DNA of 64,000 nucleotides from JBGCEZ01 sp045106735 (GCA_045106735.1 JBGCEZ010000005.1:1-64000), one strand, 5' to 3'. Shown: positions 43,553 through 52,958, counted from the stretch's first letter. The notes: generated from the letters alone by a model not told the origin. A program made the numbers and translations.

Positions 43553-45163
43553 ATGACGCCGTCCACGCACCATCAACGGAGCCCGGCCGTGGCCGATGTG
43601 GCCCGGGACGGCGATGCGCCTGCGGTCCCCGGCTCCATTGACCTTGACGCCCGGGACCGACCCGACGATCAACGACGACGTTTCCGAGACCGGCTCGATC
43701 CCGACGCGCTCGACGCGATCCTGGGGACGGATCTCGCGCCCGAACTCGGCACCGCGTACGGCCCCGCCTTCGACCGCGAACGGACGCGGCGACTGCGAAG
43801 TCGCGCCGCCTGGTACCACGGAACCCTGGCCGCCATCATTGCGGTGCGGTCCGTGTTCATCGCCGTGCAGTTGGTCCGGCTCGAAGACATCAACCGCTTG
43901 GCCGCGGTGACCGACCTGGCCGTGAGCTTTGCCTACGTCATCGCCCAAACGTGCCTTTTGGCCTGGGTGGTCGGCGCTCGGCCCGCCCGACCACGGCTCT
44001 TGAGCGTCGTCGGTTGGTCCATCGTCATCATGGGCACGATCGACATCGTCGGCCTGACCGTGTTGGCCGGGATGTTCAGCCCGACGGTCGTGATGCCCGA
44101 ATCCTTCGGCCCATGGGGGCCATTCGTGCTCCTGGGAGTGCTGCTGGCCAGTCACCTCGGCGCGTGTTTGTTCCTCCCGTGGACACCGAAGGAAGCCCTG
44201 CGCCCGATCGTGCCGTTGATCGTCGTCTACGTCTTTGTGGTCCTGCTGTTTGCGTCCGGGCCCGCGCCGTTTCGCATCGCGGCGGCGATCGCCTCGCCGC
44301 TCACCGCGTTGCCGGGACTGGCCCTTTGTGGCTGGCGCTTGCGACGGGAGCGCGGGCGTTTTCTCTTGCGGACGCTGCAAGACGAAGTTCGGGCCACGCG
44401 CTCGGAACTCGTGAGCGCTCGGACCATCCACGAGGCAATGCTCCCTGAGCCGATCGACGACGGCCCGCTGCGCTTTCGCTACGCGTTCGAGCCGGTTGGC
44501 CACCTTGGCGGCGACTTTGTCTTTGCCCACCAGGCGCGGCCCGGCGGCCCAATCTCCGCCATCCTGATCGACGTCACGGGACACGGCATCGGCGCCGCCC
44601 TGGCCGTCAACCGGATCCACGGCGAACTCGAACGGCTCTACAACGACGATCCCGACCTCGCGCCCGGCGCGGCGATGGAGCGCCTCAACCACTACTTCGT
44701 GCTCACCCTCGCCCGGCACGCGACGTTCGCGACTGCGTTCGCCGCCCGCTTGCATCCGGCGGACGGACGACTGGAGTGGTGGAATGCCGGGCACCTCGAC
44801 GGCCTGCTTGTCCGGCGGACCGGGGACCTCGAACGCCTCCGTTCCACCGGCACCCTGCTGGGGGTGCTCGGCCCCGGCGAAACGCTGCGTGGGCCGACCC
44901 GCCATGCGGCACCGGTCAAGCTCGACCGCGGCGATCGCCTCATCCTGATGACCGACGGAATCCCAGAAGCTCGCAATCGACGCGGCCGCATGCTCGAAGA
45001 CGAAGGCGCTGAACGGCTGCTCGCCCGGATCACGAGCCGCCGGACCATGCCCGGGACCGGACCGGTGCACGTCCCGAATCGCTTGCTCCAAGCGGTCGAA
45101 CGCTTTGCCGACCAACCGGCGGACGACGACCGCCTGGTGGTAGAATTACTTCGCGGCGGTTAA
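43553..45163 (+). CDS. membrane-anchored PP2C/SpoIIE-type serine phosphatase
   Basis: A 536-residue protein. Residues 100-275 contain about six hydrophobic helices. A short coiled-coil linker (RRERGRFLLRTLQDEVRATRSELVSAR) leads to a C-terminal SpoIIE/RsbU phosphatase domain (290-536) with metal ligands in GGDFV, DVTGHG, MTDG and DDR and the WWNAGH motif. RsbU-like enzymes dephosphorylate anti-sigma antagonists; no such partner is adjacent. TATCGT 8 nt before the ATG could be a -10. Confidence 0.92.
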   Translation: MTPSTHHQRSPAVADVARDGDAPAVPGSIDLDARDRPDDQRRRFRDRLDPDALDAILGTDLAPELGTAYGPAFDRERTRRLRSRAAWYHGTLAAIIAVRSVFIAVQLVRLEDINRLAAVTDLAVSFAYVIAQTCLLAWVVGARPARPRLLSVVGWSIVIMGTIDIVGLTVLAGMFSPTVVMPESFGPWGPFVLLGVLLASHLGACLFLPWTPKEALRPIVPLIVVYVFVVLLFASGPAPFRIAAAIASPLTALPGLALCGWRLRRERGRFLLRTLQDEVRATRSELVSARTIHEAMLPEPIDDGPLRFRYAFEPVGHLGGDFVFAHQARPGGPISAILIDVTGHGIGAALAVNRIHGELERLYNDDPDLAPGAAMERLNHYFVLTLARHATFATAFAARLHPADGRLEWWNAGHLDGLLVRRTGDLERLRSTGTLLGVLGPGETLRGPTRHAAPVKLDRGDRLILMTDGIPEARNRRGRMLEDEGAERLLARITSRRTMPGTGPVHVPNRLLQAVERFADQPADDDRLVVELLRGG

Positions 45164-45346
45164 GCAACTGCTCTTTCGCCCCGCCTCCCCGTCGCCCGTG
45201 TGCGCATGTCCCCGGATTCGGTCCGCGAACGCGCAGCGACGCCCTGGCTTCACAATTCCGTTGGCCTGAACCGGCCCCGTCCGCAACACTGCAAGGACCT
45301 CCCGTTCTGGAGGACCGCGGCGTGGAGGCCGCGGGGAAGGATCCCT

Positions 45347-45847
45347 ATGCAGACTGATTGCGATTCGGCGATCGAGGTATGCCGTGCCCGCCACCGTGAC
45401 GATCACACGATCGCCGCGGCCATGGTGGAAGCCGCCCGCCTCGCTCCGTTCGACGTTGGCGAGAACGCCCGGACCTGGTTGGTTCGCGAAACATTGGAAA
45501 CCCACGACGCCGTGTGCATGTCCTACGTCGGGACGGCAAGCGTTGACGTGGTCGGGGACCGCGGCATCGTGCGCGGGGTCGTGATCGACCCGAACCGCCG
45601 AGGTCGCGGCATCGGCGGCCAACTGGTCGAGACGATTGTGGGCGACGCCCGAGCCCGCGACCTGCGAGAACTCTGGCTCCTCACCATGGACGCCGGCCCG
45701 TTCTTCGCCCGGCACGGATTTGTGGGCGTCGCACGCTCGGCCGCTCCGCCGTCCGTCGGCGAAACCGAGCTCTTCCGCGCGCACTGTCCAGACACCGCGC
45801 ATTGCATGGTCATGCCGCTCGGCGACGACCTCTCAACCGGCGGCTGA
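45347..45847 (+). CDS. GNAT N-acetyltransferase
   Basis: A 166-residue GNAT with the acetyl-CoA loop GVVIDPNRRGRGIGGQLVETIV and the C-terminal FFARHGFVGVAR segment, similar in outline to the ArgA C-terminal/YhdR-like group. The start at ATG 45347 has ggggaagga at good spacing. A ccgcgg...ccgcgg hairpin just upstream lies beside the ribosome-binding site. Its last 15 bp overlap the end of the convergent CNNM gene. Substrate unknown. Confidence 0.85.
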   Translation: MQTDCDSAIEVCRARHRDDHTIAAAMVEAARLAPFDVGENARTWLVRETLETHDAVCMSYVGTASVDVVGDRGIVRGVVIDPNRRGRGIGGQLVETIVGDARARDLRELWLLTMDAGPFFARHGFVGVARSAAPPSVGETELFRAHCPDTAHCMVMPLGDDLSTGG

Positions 45848-47389
45848 TTCGCGGGCGTCCGGCGCCGCACCATCAGCGGGACGGACGACCGGAGGCACCG
45901 CGCCATTGGGCGCCGGAGGCTCGGCGTGCCCATTGGCGTGGGCAGCCGGCGGCTCGTAGATCGCAGCGTCCCCGGGAGCGTCGCCTTCACCGCTCGCGGC
46001 GTTCCCGACGGGAGCCGCACCGTTCGCGTTCCCGGCGTCCGGCGGGCCAGCACTCGCATCCCGGCTCGGGGTCTGGGCCGGGCTCGGGCCCGGGCTCGAA
46101 TCCGCATGTCCGTTTCGCGCCACGTCCGGCGCCACCGCCGCTTCAACTCGGAGCCGGTCGATGGTGGTCGACGTGGCCGCGAGCGTGGTGAACCGGACGT
46201 CCTCGGACTCCAGGACCTCGCCGACCTCCGGAACGCGCCCAAGCCGGGCCAGCACGTAACCGGCGACCGTGTCGTATTCCTCGTCGTCGCGCAGGTCGAA
46301 GGCCATCTCTTCGTTGAGATCGTGCACGTGGTACCGGCCATCGACCTCGGCCAGGCCATCGGCGAGCAGGTCCAAACTCGGCAGATCTTCCGCGTCGGTG
46401 TCGTGCTCGTCCTGAATCTCGCCGACGATTTCTTCGAGCACGTCTTCGATCGTGACGATGCCCGCCGTACCGCCGTACTCGTCGACCACGATGGCCATAT
46501 GGACTTCGCTCGACTGGAAATCCTGCAGCAACTCGGCCACCCGCTTCGATTCCGGGATGACGATCGGCTCGCGGAGGATCGGACGCAGCTTGAAGCCGGA
46601 CGACGATTCGCCGAGGTACTGCACCAAGTCCTTGGCGTAGAGCACGCCCAGGATGTGGTCGAGGTTTTCGTCGTACACCGGCATCCGCGAATGCCCGTGG
46701 TCCTTGATGATCTCGCGGATCACCGACAGGTCGTCGGTGTACTCAATCCCGTCGATGTCGGTACGCGGGGTCATCACCTCGCCGACATCGGTCTGATTGA
46801 AGGTGACGATGTTCTCGAGCAGCGTGGCCTGCTGTTCGTCGAGGCCGCCCTCGCGCTGCTGCTCTTCGATCGATCGCAGCAATTCTGCCTCGGCTTCTTC
46901 TTCCAGTTCGCGGCGGTCCGCGCCAGACAGCCGGCGCACGGACTCCTGCACCACGTGTACGCCCGGCCGAAGCGGGTACACGAAGAAGCTCAGGGCGTAG
47001 ATCGTCCGCAAACTGGACGCGACCAAGTTTTCGCCGCAGTAGCGGGCCATGGCCGTGGCCAGGACGACGGTGGCGAACCACAACACGAGCACGGCCACGA
47101 GGGCGGCGAGCCCAAGCGACTGCAGCGTGAGCTGGCTGCCTTCACCGAATCCCGTGAACGCCACCAGAATCACCACGAACACGCTGGTGCGCAGGGCGGT
47201 CCGGACGAGCGAAAGCGAAAGGTGGGCGGCGTCGACGTGTTCGGTGAACCACGTGGCGAGCGACTCGCGGCGAGTGCCGGCAAGCCGGGCACTGAGCGAA
47301 GATCGCGAGATCGTCTTGACCGAGAGCGCGAGCGACGCGATCCACGCGGTGGGCAGCAAGAGCGCGGCGGCGATGGCCCAGATGATCAT
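45833..47389 (-). CDS. CNNM/CorC (HlyC-type) membrane protein with CBS domains
   Basis: A 518-residue protein: an N-terminal membrane domain with three or four helices (about 1-150), a CBS pair (about 200-330; VMTPRTDIDGI..., HSRMPVYDENLDHILGVLYAKDL and EYGGTAGIVTIEDVLEEIVGEI), a CorC/HlyC-associated domain (about 345-420) and a 95-residue Ala/Pro/Gly tail. CNNM/CorC proteins export Mg2+ or act as CBS-regulated transporters. Its ATG overlaps the ybeY stop as ATGA, a common gene pair. Confidence 0.93.
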   Translation of the reverse strand: MIIWAIAAALLLPTAWIASLALSVKTISRSSLSARLAGTRRESLATWFTEHVDAAHLSLSLVRTALRTSVFVVILVAFTGFGEGSQLTLQSLGLAALVAVLVLWFATVVLATAMARYCGENLVASSLRTIYALSFFVYPLRPGVHVVQESVRRLSGADRRELEEEAEAELLRSIEEQQREGGLDEQQATLLENIVTFNQTDVGEVMTPRTDIDGIEYTDDLSVIREIIKDHGHSRMPVYDENLDHILGVLYAKDLVQYLGESSSGFKLRPILREPIVIPESKRVAELLQDFQSSEVHMAIVVDEYGGTAGIVTIEDVLEEIVGEIQDEHDTDAEDLPSLDLLADGLAEVDGRYHVHDLNEEMAFDLRDDEEYDTVAGYVLARLGRVPEVGEVLESEDVRFTTLAATSTTIDRLRVEAAVAPDVARNGHADSSPGPSPAQTPSRDASAGPPDAGNANGAAPVGNAASGEGDAPGDAAIYEPPAAHANGHAEPPAPNGAVPPVVRPADGAAPDARESAAG

Positions 47390-48003
47390 CGGCTCGCTCC
47401 CTTGGCCGGCGCGAACCGCGGCCCGACGCCAATGGCGGTGAGCAAGCGGTCCTCTTCGGCGTGCATGCGCTCGAAGGCCGCCGGATCGCGGTCATCGTGG
47501 CCCATGCAGTGCAGCAGTCCGTGCACGGCGTAGAGCAGCACTTCGTCATCCAGGTCATGCCCGCGAGTCGCGGCCTGCCGGGCCGCCTCGTCCACGCAGC
47601 AAGCGAGATCGGCGTCGACCGGCTCCCCGGGCGAGGACGCCGGAAACGTCACGACGTCGGTGGTCGATGGATCGCCGAAATGCCGGGCGTGGAGCTCGGA
47701 CATCTCAGCGTCGTCGACCAAACGAACGGTGAGCCGGGCGACGGTATGGGCGGGGGCGCACGCGGCGATGACCGACCGGAGTCGCTGGGACAGCCGATCC
47801 AGGTCGACGCGGCCGACGATGGTGGGCGCAGCGATCACGTCCAACCCGGAGGTGGACGCCGGCAACGAGGCATCGGTTGAGACGGCGGGGTCGCACGGGC
47901 GACCCGAGGCCGAAGGCGGAACCTCGTCCGAGGGCTCGCCCCGTCCATCGGCATCACCGAGGGCGGCGGGGGCGTCGCCGGGAACCAACCCGGAGCTGCA
48001 CAT
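47386..48003 (-). CDS. ybeY: endoribonuclease YbeY
   Basis: A 205-residue metal-dependent RNase for 16S rRNA maturation and ribosome quality control. The core (about 60-205) has TDVVTFPA and the zinc motif HGLLHCMGHDD. The usual H-x3-H-x5-H ends here in Asp171, while a His sits two positions earlier, so the third metal ligand is shifted or replaced. The 55-residue N-terminal extension is disordered and the true start may lie within it. The CNNM gene follows with ATGA overlap. phoH is not upstream. Confidence 0.9.
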   Translation of the reverse strand: MCSSGLVPGDAPAALGDADGRGEPSDEVPPSASGRPCDPAVSTDASLPASTSGLDVIAAPTIVGRVDLDRLSQRLRSVIAACAPAHTVARLTVRLVDDAEMSELHARHFGDPSTTDVVTFPASSPGEPVDADLACCVDEAARQAATRGHDLDDEVLLYAVHGLLHCMGHDDRDPAAFERMHAEEDRLLTAIGVGPRFAPAKGASR

Positions 48004-48590
48004 GGGCTCGACTCACGTCCGACCACGCGTGCGACGTGACGGAATCCTTGAACGCGGACGCCGGCACCAAACCGACGCCGAACCACGGCGGGGACCCAGG
48101 TCTCCCGCCCACGTGGCCGCACTGTCCACCAACAGCATAGCCCCTGACCGAGGCCCACCGGGACTCGAAATCACCGGACGGCGCGGTGTCCCCAATGGCC
48201 CGCCAAGCAGGACCGCACAGGCCGCAGCATCGGCCCGCAGCACCGGATGATCGGACGCGCCGTTCGGACTGCCCCAGCCGCCAGCCTCGCGCGATGACGT
48301 GGTCGTGGGCGTCGATCGCGAACCGCCGCGGGACGGCAGTTCCGCCGGGCGAGGCGGCGAAGTGGACCGGCTGAACGGGCGGGGTGCCGCGGCGGGCGCC
48401 GGGGCGGGCGCGGGCGGGCGCCGTCCTCCGACGCCCACCCCGCGTGCCCCCCCCCACGCCCCCCGAAATGCGAGCCCCGACACGCGAGCCCCGACCTGCG
48501 AGCCCCGGCTGGATCGCCGATGGTACGGTGCTCCTGCGGCGGCCCCGGCCGGCGCGCGAGCCTTCCCGAGCCCGACCGCCGAGCCCGAAC
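48004..48590. other. gap upstream of ybeY with G/C-rich repeats
   Basis: 587 bp without a convincing gene, between divergent genes. It contains ggcgggcgcc-type repeats (about 48385-48420) and three degenerate copies of gcgagccccgac at 48471-48510. Open frames on both strands have shadow-like composition. I see no terminator or promoter I can defend. Confidence 0.45.
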
Positions 48591-49130
48591 ATGCCCCCCA
48601 GCCCCCCGTCGCCGACGCCATCCGATCCATCGCCGGGCCATCTGCATGGCCGTCCCCCGTCGTTCGCCAGCAACCCGCCAACGGTCTCGCTCAACGTCCT
48701 TAATGCGGACGTCGCCCCGGATGCCACGGCCGCTGATCCCCCACCGCCGAATGCCCCGCCGTACCCGCCCGATGGACTGCCCGCGGCGATCGATGCCGCC
48801 GCCGCCCTCTGGATCCCGCTCGCGGCGCGGGCGTGGGGCGAATACCGCGAGCGTGGCCGCGGCGTCCTGCTGCTGGAATCCGACGACCTGCTGGCGGCGG
48901 CGGCGGACGATCCGACCGTGGCCCCGCCTTGCACCTGGGTGACCGCCACGATCATCCACCGCGGCGATGATTTTCGCGGCATGCTGCAGCGCTACGATCC
49001 GCGGCGGCAGGTCATGCTCATCGTCGCCCACCGCAACGGGGCCGAAGCCCTCTTCGCCCTGGAGTGCGACGGTGCTCAGCGACCGGATCCGGAGAGCTGC
49101 TGGACCCGCGCGCACGGGCCGGCCGCATAG
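48591..49130 (+). CDS. hypothetical protein upstream of hslV
   Basis: A 179-residue protein, Pro-rich for 70 residues, then a compact domain (about 80-175) with SLNVLNAD, LWIPLAARAWGEYRERGRGVLLLESDDLLAA, TIIHRGDDFRGMLQRYDPRRQVMLIV and ALFALECDG. I do not recognise the family. It ends in a TAG, directly followed by a 12-bp repeat that stays in frame up to hslV. The start is uncertain; earlier in-frame starts exist. Confidence 0.62.
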   Translation: MPPSPPSPTPSDPSPGHLHGRPPSFASNPPTVSLNVLNADVAPDATAADPPPPNAPPYPPDGLPAAIDAAAALWIPLAARAWGEYRERGRGVLLLESDDLLAAAADDPTVAPPCTWVTATIIHRGDDFRGMLQRYDPRRQVMLIVAHRNGAEALFALECDGAQRPDPESCWTRAHGPAA

Positions 49131-49202
49131 CTGGCCGAACTGCCCGCCGAACTGCCGGCCGAACTGCCGGCCGAACAGCCGGCCGAACAGCCGGCCGAAC
49201 CC
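49131..49202. repeat. 12-bp tandem repeat between hypothetical gene and hslV
   Basis: Six units of ccggccgaactg or ccggccgaacag begin right after the TAG stop. Read in the shared frame of both neighbours they would encode LAELPAEL/PAEQ repeats, with no stop before hslV. Confidence 0.92.
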
Positions 49203-49214
49203 ATCGGACTTCGC

Positions 49215-49772
49215 ATGACGCTCCCCACGATCCACGCCACCACCATCTGCTCCGTCCGGACCGCCAACTCGGTCGCCATCGCCGGCGACGGCCAGGTGAG
49301 CCTGGGCGACACGATCGCCAAGGCCGACGCCTCGAAGGTGCGGCGTTTGGACGATGTTGGCCACGAACGAGCGGGCGTGCTCGTCGGCTTTGCCGGCGGC
49401 GCGGCCGATGCGTTCGCGTTGCTCGAACGCTTTGAGTCGGCCCTCGAACGCACGCCGACCAACCTGCTCCGGGCCGCGATCGAACTCACGCGTCAGTGGC
49501 GAAGCGACCGGGCCCTCCGGCGGCTCGAATCCATGTTGGTCGTGGCCGACCGCACGCAAACGCTGCTGCTTTCGGGCCAGGGAGACCTGATCGAACCGTC
49601 CGACGGGGTGTGCGCGATCGGGTCTGGCGGCTCGTATGCCCTTGCCGCCGCCCGTGCGCTCTGCACCCACACCGACCTCCCCGCCGCCGCGGTCTGCGAG
49701 GCCGCGCTCACCGTCGCCGGGGAAATCTGCGTGTACACCAATACGAATGTGACGACGATCGCACTCGATTGA
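49215..49772 (+). CDS. hslV: ATP-dependent protease subunit HslV
   Basis: A 185-residue proteasome-like subunit. The catalytic N-terminal Thr is Thr9, exposed by cleavage after Ala8 (MTLPTIHA/TTICSVR). The conserved VAIAGDGQVSLGDTIAK, FAGGAADAFALLERFE and DGVCAIGSGGSYALAAARAL segments are intact. HslV needs the HslU ATPase; hslU is not adjacent on either side. A 12-bp tandem repeat lies directly upstream in frame. Confidence 0.96.
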   Translation: MTLPTIHATTICSVRTANSVAIAGDGQVSLGDTIAKADASKVRRLDDVGHERAGVLVGFAGGAADAFALLERFESALERTPTNLLRAAIELTRQWRSDRALRRLESMLVVADRTQTLLLSGQGDLIEPSDGVCAIGSGGSYALAAARALCTHTDLPAAAVCEAALTVAGEICVYTNTNVTTIALD

Positions 49773-49773
49773 G

Positions 49774-49814
49774 GGCGGCGAACGGCGAGCGTTCGATTCC
49801 CCGTGATCGCCGCC
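49774..49814. terminator. weak hairpin between hslV and convergent gene
   Basis: gggcggcga and tcgccgccc form 9 bp around a loop of about 25 nt just after the hslV stop. No T-tract. It is the only terminator-like element there. Confidence 0.28.
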
Positions 49815-49853
49815 CGCCCCAAGGCGCCCGGTGACCGCGAACGGCAGCGGATC

Positions 49854-50495
49854 TCACGGCACGATTGACTCGTCCAATCGCTCGGCCAACCGGCAGACCG
49901 CTTCGTAGGCCGACGGCGCCGACGCCGCCCAGGACTCGTCACCGTGCGCGGCGATGGCTCGCGCGGTCCAGACACCGGCCGCGGCATCGCGCCGCGATTC
50001 CGACGGGGGCTGACAGGACGCCGGGCGCGCGGGCCGCGCGGCTTCCGGATCGATTGCTGACCCGGCGGCCAGGGGGGCGCCGGCCGTGGAACCCGAGCCG
50101 CCGCGCTCTCCGGCGCCGCGTGGGCCACGTGCCGGGACGGGTGAACCGTCGCCTTCACCGGAGTCTGGCGCTTCGCGGGCCACCCGGACACCGGCGGCAC
50201 GTTCGGCTGCGGCGAGCCCGGCGATCCAGCCTCGGCCGGCGCGTTGGAGACGCACCGGCTTGGCGATCATGCGCGTCACCGGTGAGGGCATGTCCCATTC
50301 GACCGACGGCGCCATCCCGTGCCGCTGACGCACGTCATCCCAAAGCGCATCGAGGGTCGCGGGCGCCGATTGGATCGATGCCTTGGCGTCCGCCGGCTCC
50401 GCTCCGTCTCGCCGGAGCTGCATCGTCAGTCCGTACTCCCGGCGGAGACCTTCGAGGGCGATCAGGGCGAGTTGTGCTTCGCTCGTTTCACTCAT
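49854..50495 (-). CDS. hypothetical protein
   Basis: A 213-residue protein without recognised family. The first 100 residues are helical (ALIALEGLRREYGLTM, LDALWDDVRQRHGM). A disordered Gly/Ser/Ala/Pro stretch spans about 105-160. The last 45 residues form another helix pair (WAASAPSAYEAVCRLAERLDE). The ATG is preceded by TAACTT at exactly 6 nt, suggesting a leaderless transcript. Convergent with hslV. Confidence 0.6.
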   Translation of the reverse strand: MSETSEAQLALIALEGLRREYGLTMQLRRDGAEPADAKASIQSAPATLDALWDDVRQRHGMAPSVEWDMPSPVTRMIAKPVRLQRAGRGWIAGLAAAERAAGVRVAREAPDSGEGDGSPVPARGPRGAGERGGSGSTAGAPLAAGSAIDPEAARPARPASCQPPSESRRDAAAGVWTARAIAAHGDESWAASAPSAYEAVCRLAERLDESIVP

Positions 50496-50858
50496 GTCCG
50501 CAAGTTACGCGGCCTCGCCAGACCCTCAGAAAATGCATGCCCTCTCTCCGCGGACGGCGGAATCGCCTCCTGCACGAAAGCCAGCGAAGGCGTTTTCGCA
50601 CTCAGGCCCTCCACTCCGCTGTTTCGCATTCGCAAAAACGCCGCATCATCAAGCTGAAGCCCGCCGGGCCCCAGTCGAGTACCGTGAACGCGCAATATTT
50701 GCCCGGCGACTGCGCGGTGTCGCAGCTTCACCCCGCATCCGCGCATACGTCCATTGCAGGCCCGCCACGCAGCGCTCCTCGCCGGCGGCCGCCCATCGAC
50801 GGCGGACGCCTGTCGTCCCCCGGCCCCCCCTGTCCGCCCGCCTCCCGGAGTTGGCCCC
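50496..50858. other. divergent gap with lower GC and an imperfect inverted repeat
   Basis: 363 bp between divergent genes, notably less GC-rich around 50520-50710. ggcgttttcgc (about 50600) and gcaaaaacgcc (about 50632) form an imperfect inverted repeat. TAACTT at the left end is a candidate -10 for the minus-strand gene. cggag just before the right-hand ATG is a ribosome-binding site. Confidence 0.4.
50502..50507 (-). promoter_or_regulatory. -10-like TAACTT, predicted leaderless promoter
   Basis: TAACTT is 6 nt before the ATG at 50495 on the minus strand, with no Shine-Dalgarno between. It fits the spacing seen for upp and the selenoprotein gene. Confidence 0.4.
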
Positions 50859-52355
50859 ATGCATCTCGACCGCACCCGCCGGCACACCATCGCACTGTCG
50901 TCGATCACCGTCGCCGCAACGATGGTGACGCCCGCCGCAAACTCCGCCGCCGCGGCGGCAACCTCGACCACCGCCGCCGGTCCGGCCGAACGCTTCTACA
51001 CCGGCGACACCTGCTGGACACCGGAAGGTTCGCCGCCCGGACTCAGTGGCCGCGCCGCGATTCACTACAGCCCCGGCGACCCGGCCCTTGCCCCGGGCCC
51101 CGGCGACCGCCTGGTGTTCGGCGCCGACGGTTTCCCGCCGAACGGGACCGTGATGTTCAATGCGTACTGCGACGACTTCTCGCGCCCCGGCAACTGCGGG
51201 GCCGGCCCCACGACGTTCGGCGTGGCCGCGTGCGACCCGCTCGTCGTCCACGGTGCATTCGACGTCCGCCGCGGCTCGTGGTTCTTCGACCTCGACGGGA
51301 CCTGGTGCGGCCCGAGCTGCTCCCTCGGCGACCCCGTCTGCACGGACGCCTGCGACACCGCGCTGCCGATCGACATGACCCTCGGTTCCCTCGATGCGGC
51401 GTCGATGTCCGGCGATGCGTCGGTCGATGTGCTCTTGTCATCGGCCGGCGGCGGCATCACCCTCGGCGCGACGCGTTCCGCCCACCTCAGCGGGACGCGC
51501 GGGACGATCGCGTTCTTTGGCCCCGGTATCGTCAACCTCGGCGCCGTTGCCACCGGCAGCGCGCCCGCGGCGATCGGCGGCGTCGACCTGCGATCGGGCA
51601 TCGATGCGACGACGACGTCGGCGGCGGTCGGCACCCTGGGGTCCGGGCAACTTCGGGTCCGAAGCTCGGTCTTGCGTGGACTGGGGTCCGCCGTCCTGAC
51701 CGGCGGTGATGGCGACGGCACCTCGTGCCAGATCACGGTTGACGATGGCGGGGCGATGCTGGACTTCGCGGGCGTGGTGCTCGGCGGCGGCGCCGGCGCG
51801 TTCACCGAGCTTCTGGTCGATGAGCGGTCGCGCGTCGGAATCACTGGCTCGCCCGGGTTGGAACTTTCGGCCGGAGCAACGGTCATCACGAGCGCATTCT
51901 CCGGGACACCCGCCGCCGATCCATCTCCCGGCACGGTGTCGGCCAGTCACATTGCCTGGCGGGTGGGCGCGGCCGACGATCCCAATCCACTCGTCGCGGC
52001 CAGCGGCTTGGCCGACCTGACCGGTACCGTGCTCGACGTTTCCCTCGAGACGCCGCTCGCCGCCGGCGACGAACGCGTCCTGGTCCTCGCCGGCTCCGTC
52101 AGCGGATCGCCCGCTTCGGCGACGCTTCAGGCCGCGGCCGGCTCCGACGTGCCGTACCTCGTCTTTGCCCCCGATGCCCTGCGGGTCGCCGCCCACCGAT
52201 TGGGCGACGCTGACCTGAACGGCACGGTCGGCTTCACCGACATCCTGCAGGTCATCAGCCAGTTCGGCCCCTGCATCGGCTGCCCGGAGGACCAGGATCT
52301 GGACGGCCAAGTGGCTTTCAGCGACATCCTGTTCGTCCTCTCCGAGTTCGATTGA
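50859..52355 (+). CDS. secreted protein with C-terminal dockerin-like EF-hand pair
   Basis: A 498-residue exported protein. A signal peptide occupies about 1-32. Residues 45-160 have several Cys (CWTPEG, CDDFSRPGNC and TWCGPSCSLGDPVCTDAC), suggesting disulfides. The middle resembles a beta-helix or autotransporter-like repeat with many GSG turns. The C-terminal 50 residues have two calcium-binding loops, GDADLNGTVGFTDILQV and DQDLDGQVAFSDILFV, the dockerin type I signature usual in planctomycete surface proteins. It probably binds cohesin-like or other extracellular partners. cggag precedes the ATG. Confidence 0.8.
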   Translation: MHLDRTRRHTIALSSITVAATMVTPAANSAAAAATSTTAAGPAERFYTGDTCWTPEGSPPGLSGRAAIHYSPGDPALAPGPGDRLVFGADGFPPNGTVMFNAYCDDFSRPGNCGAGPTTFGVAACDPLVVHGAFDVRRGSWFFDLDGTWCGPSCSLGDPVCTDACDTALPIDMTLGSLDAASMSGDASVDVLLSSAGGGITLGATRSAHLSGTRGTIAFFGPGIVNLGAVATGSAPAAIGGVDLRSGIDATTTSAAVGTLGSGQLRVRSSVLRGLGSAVLTGGDGDGTSCQITVDDGGAMLDFAGVVLGGGAGAFTELLVDERSRVGITGSPGLELSAGATVITSAFSGTPAADPSPGTVSASHIAWRVGAADDPNPLVAASGLADLTGTVLDVSLETPLAAGDERVLVLAGSVSGSPASATLQAAAGSDVPYLVFAPDALRVAAHRLGDADLNGTVGFTDILQVISQFGPCIGCPEDQDLDGQVAFSDILFVLSEFD

Positions 52356-52574
52356 GGCCGACTTCCGCCCCGGCGACCCGGCTCGCCTCCAGGCTCAGGA
52401 GCGGCGAATGCGTGGGAATCCCGGACCGTTCGTCGCAATTGACGCCAAAGCTGGTCCGAAACCGCCGGTCAGTCAGAACGCTCGTTTCGCTATCGTTTGA
52501 CTCCCGTGGCCCGACCGCTCGCAGTGGGCGTGGGGCCACTTCTCCCAAATTCACCCGTGCAGAGGGATATACGC

Positions 52575-52958
52575 GTGGAACTCATCAAGACTCTCGTCAG
52601 CCAGCTCGGCGTCAATGAAGATCAGGCCAGCGGCGGCGCCGGCCTCGTGCTCGGCCTCGTCAAGGACAAGCTCGACGGCACCCAGTTCGGCCAGATTGCC
52701 AACGTGATCCCCGAGGCGGAACAGCTCATCGACAAGGCCCCCTCGGGCGGCGCGATGGGCGCGATCGGCGGCCTCATCGGCAAGCTCGGCGGCGACAAGG
52801 CTGAAGGCCTCGGCGACCTCGCCGAACTCGCTGGCGGATTCAGCAAGCTCGACCTGGACAGCGACATGATCGGCAAGTTCGGCTCGACGATCATCGGCTT
52901 CCTGGAGGACAAGGGCGCCGGCGATGTCCTCGGCCTCGTGAAGGGCTTCCTCAAGTAA
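52575..52958 (+). CDS. DUF2780 family protein
   Basis: A 127-residue protein matching DUF2780 (VcgC/VcgE-like): LVSQLGVNEDQASGGAGLVLGLVKDKL, IPEAEQLIDKAP and repeated GLIGKLGG segments. It is amphipathic and Gly-rich, perhaps envelope-associated; the function is unknown. I chose the GTG at 52575, which follows agaggga and begins the conserved core; an upstream in-frame start would add an unrelated Pro-rich stretch. It is convergent with glgA, and a strong hairpin lies between. Confidence 0.78.
   Translation: MELIKTLVSQLGVNEDQASGGAGLVLGLVKDKLDGTQFGQIANVIPEAEQLIDKAPSGGAMGAIGGLIGKLGGDKAEGLGDLAELAGGFSKLDLDSDMIGKFGSTIIGFLEDKGAGDVLGLVKGFLK

Noticed and set aside
48171..49670. A 499-codon minus-strand open frame across the ybeY upstream region and hslV
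   Set aside because: It runs antisense through hslV, has Arg/Gly/Ala-rich composition and no motif, so it is a shadow.
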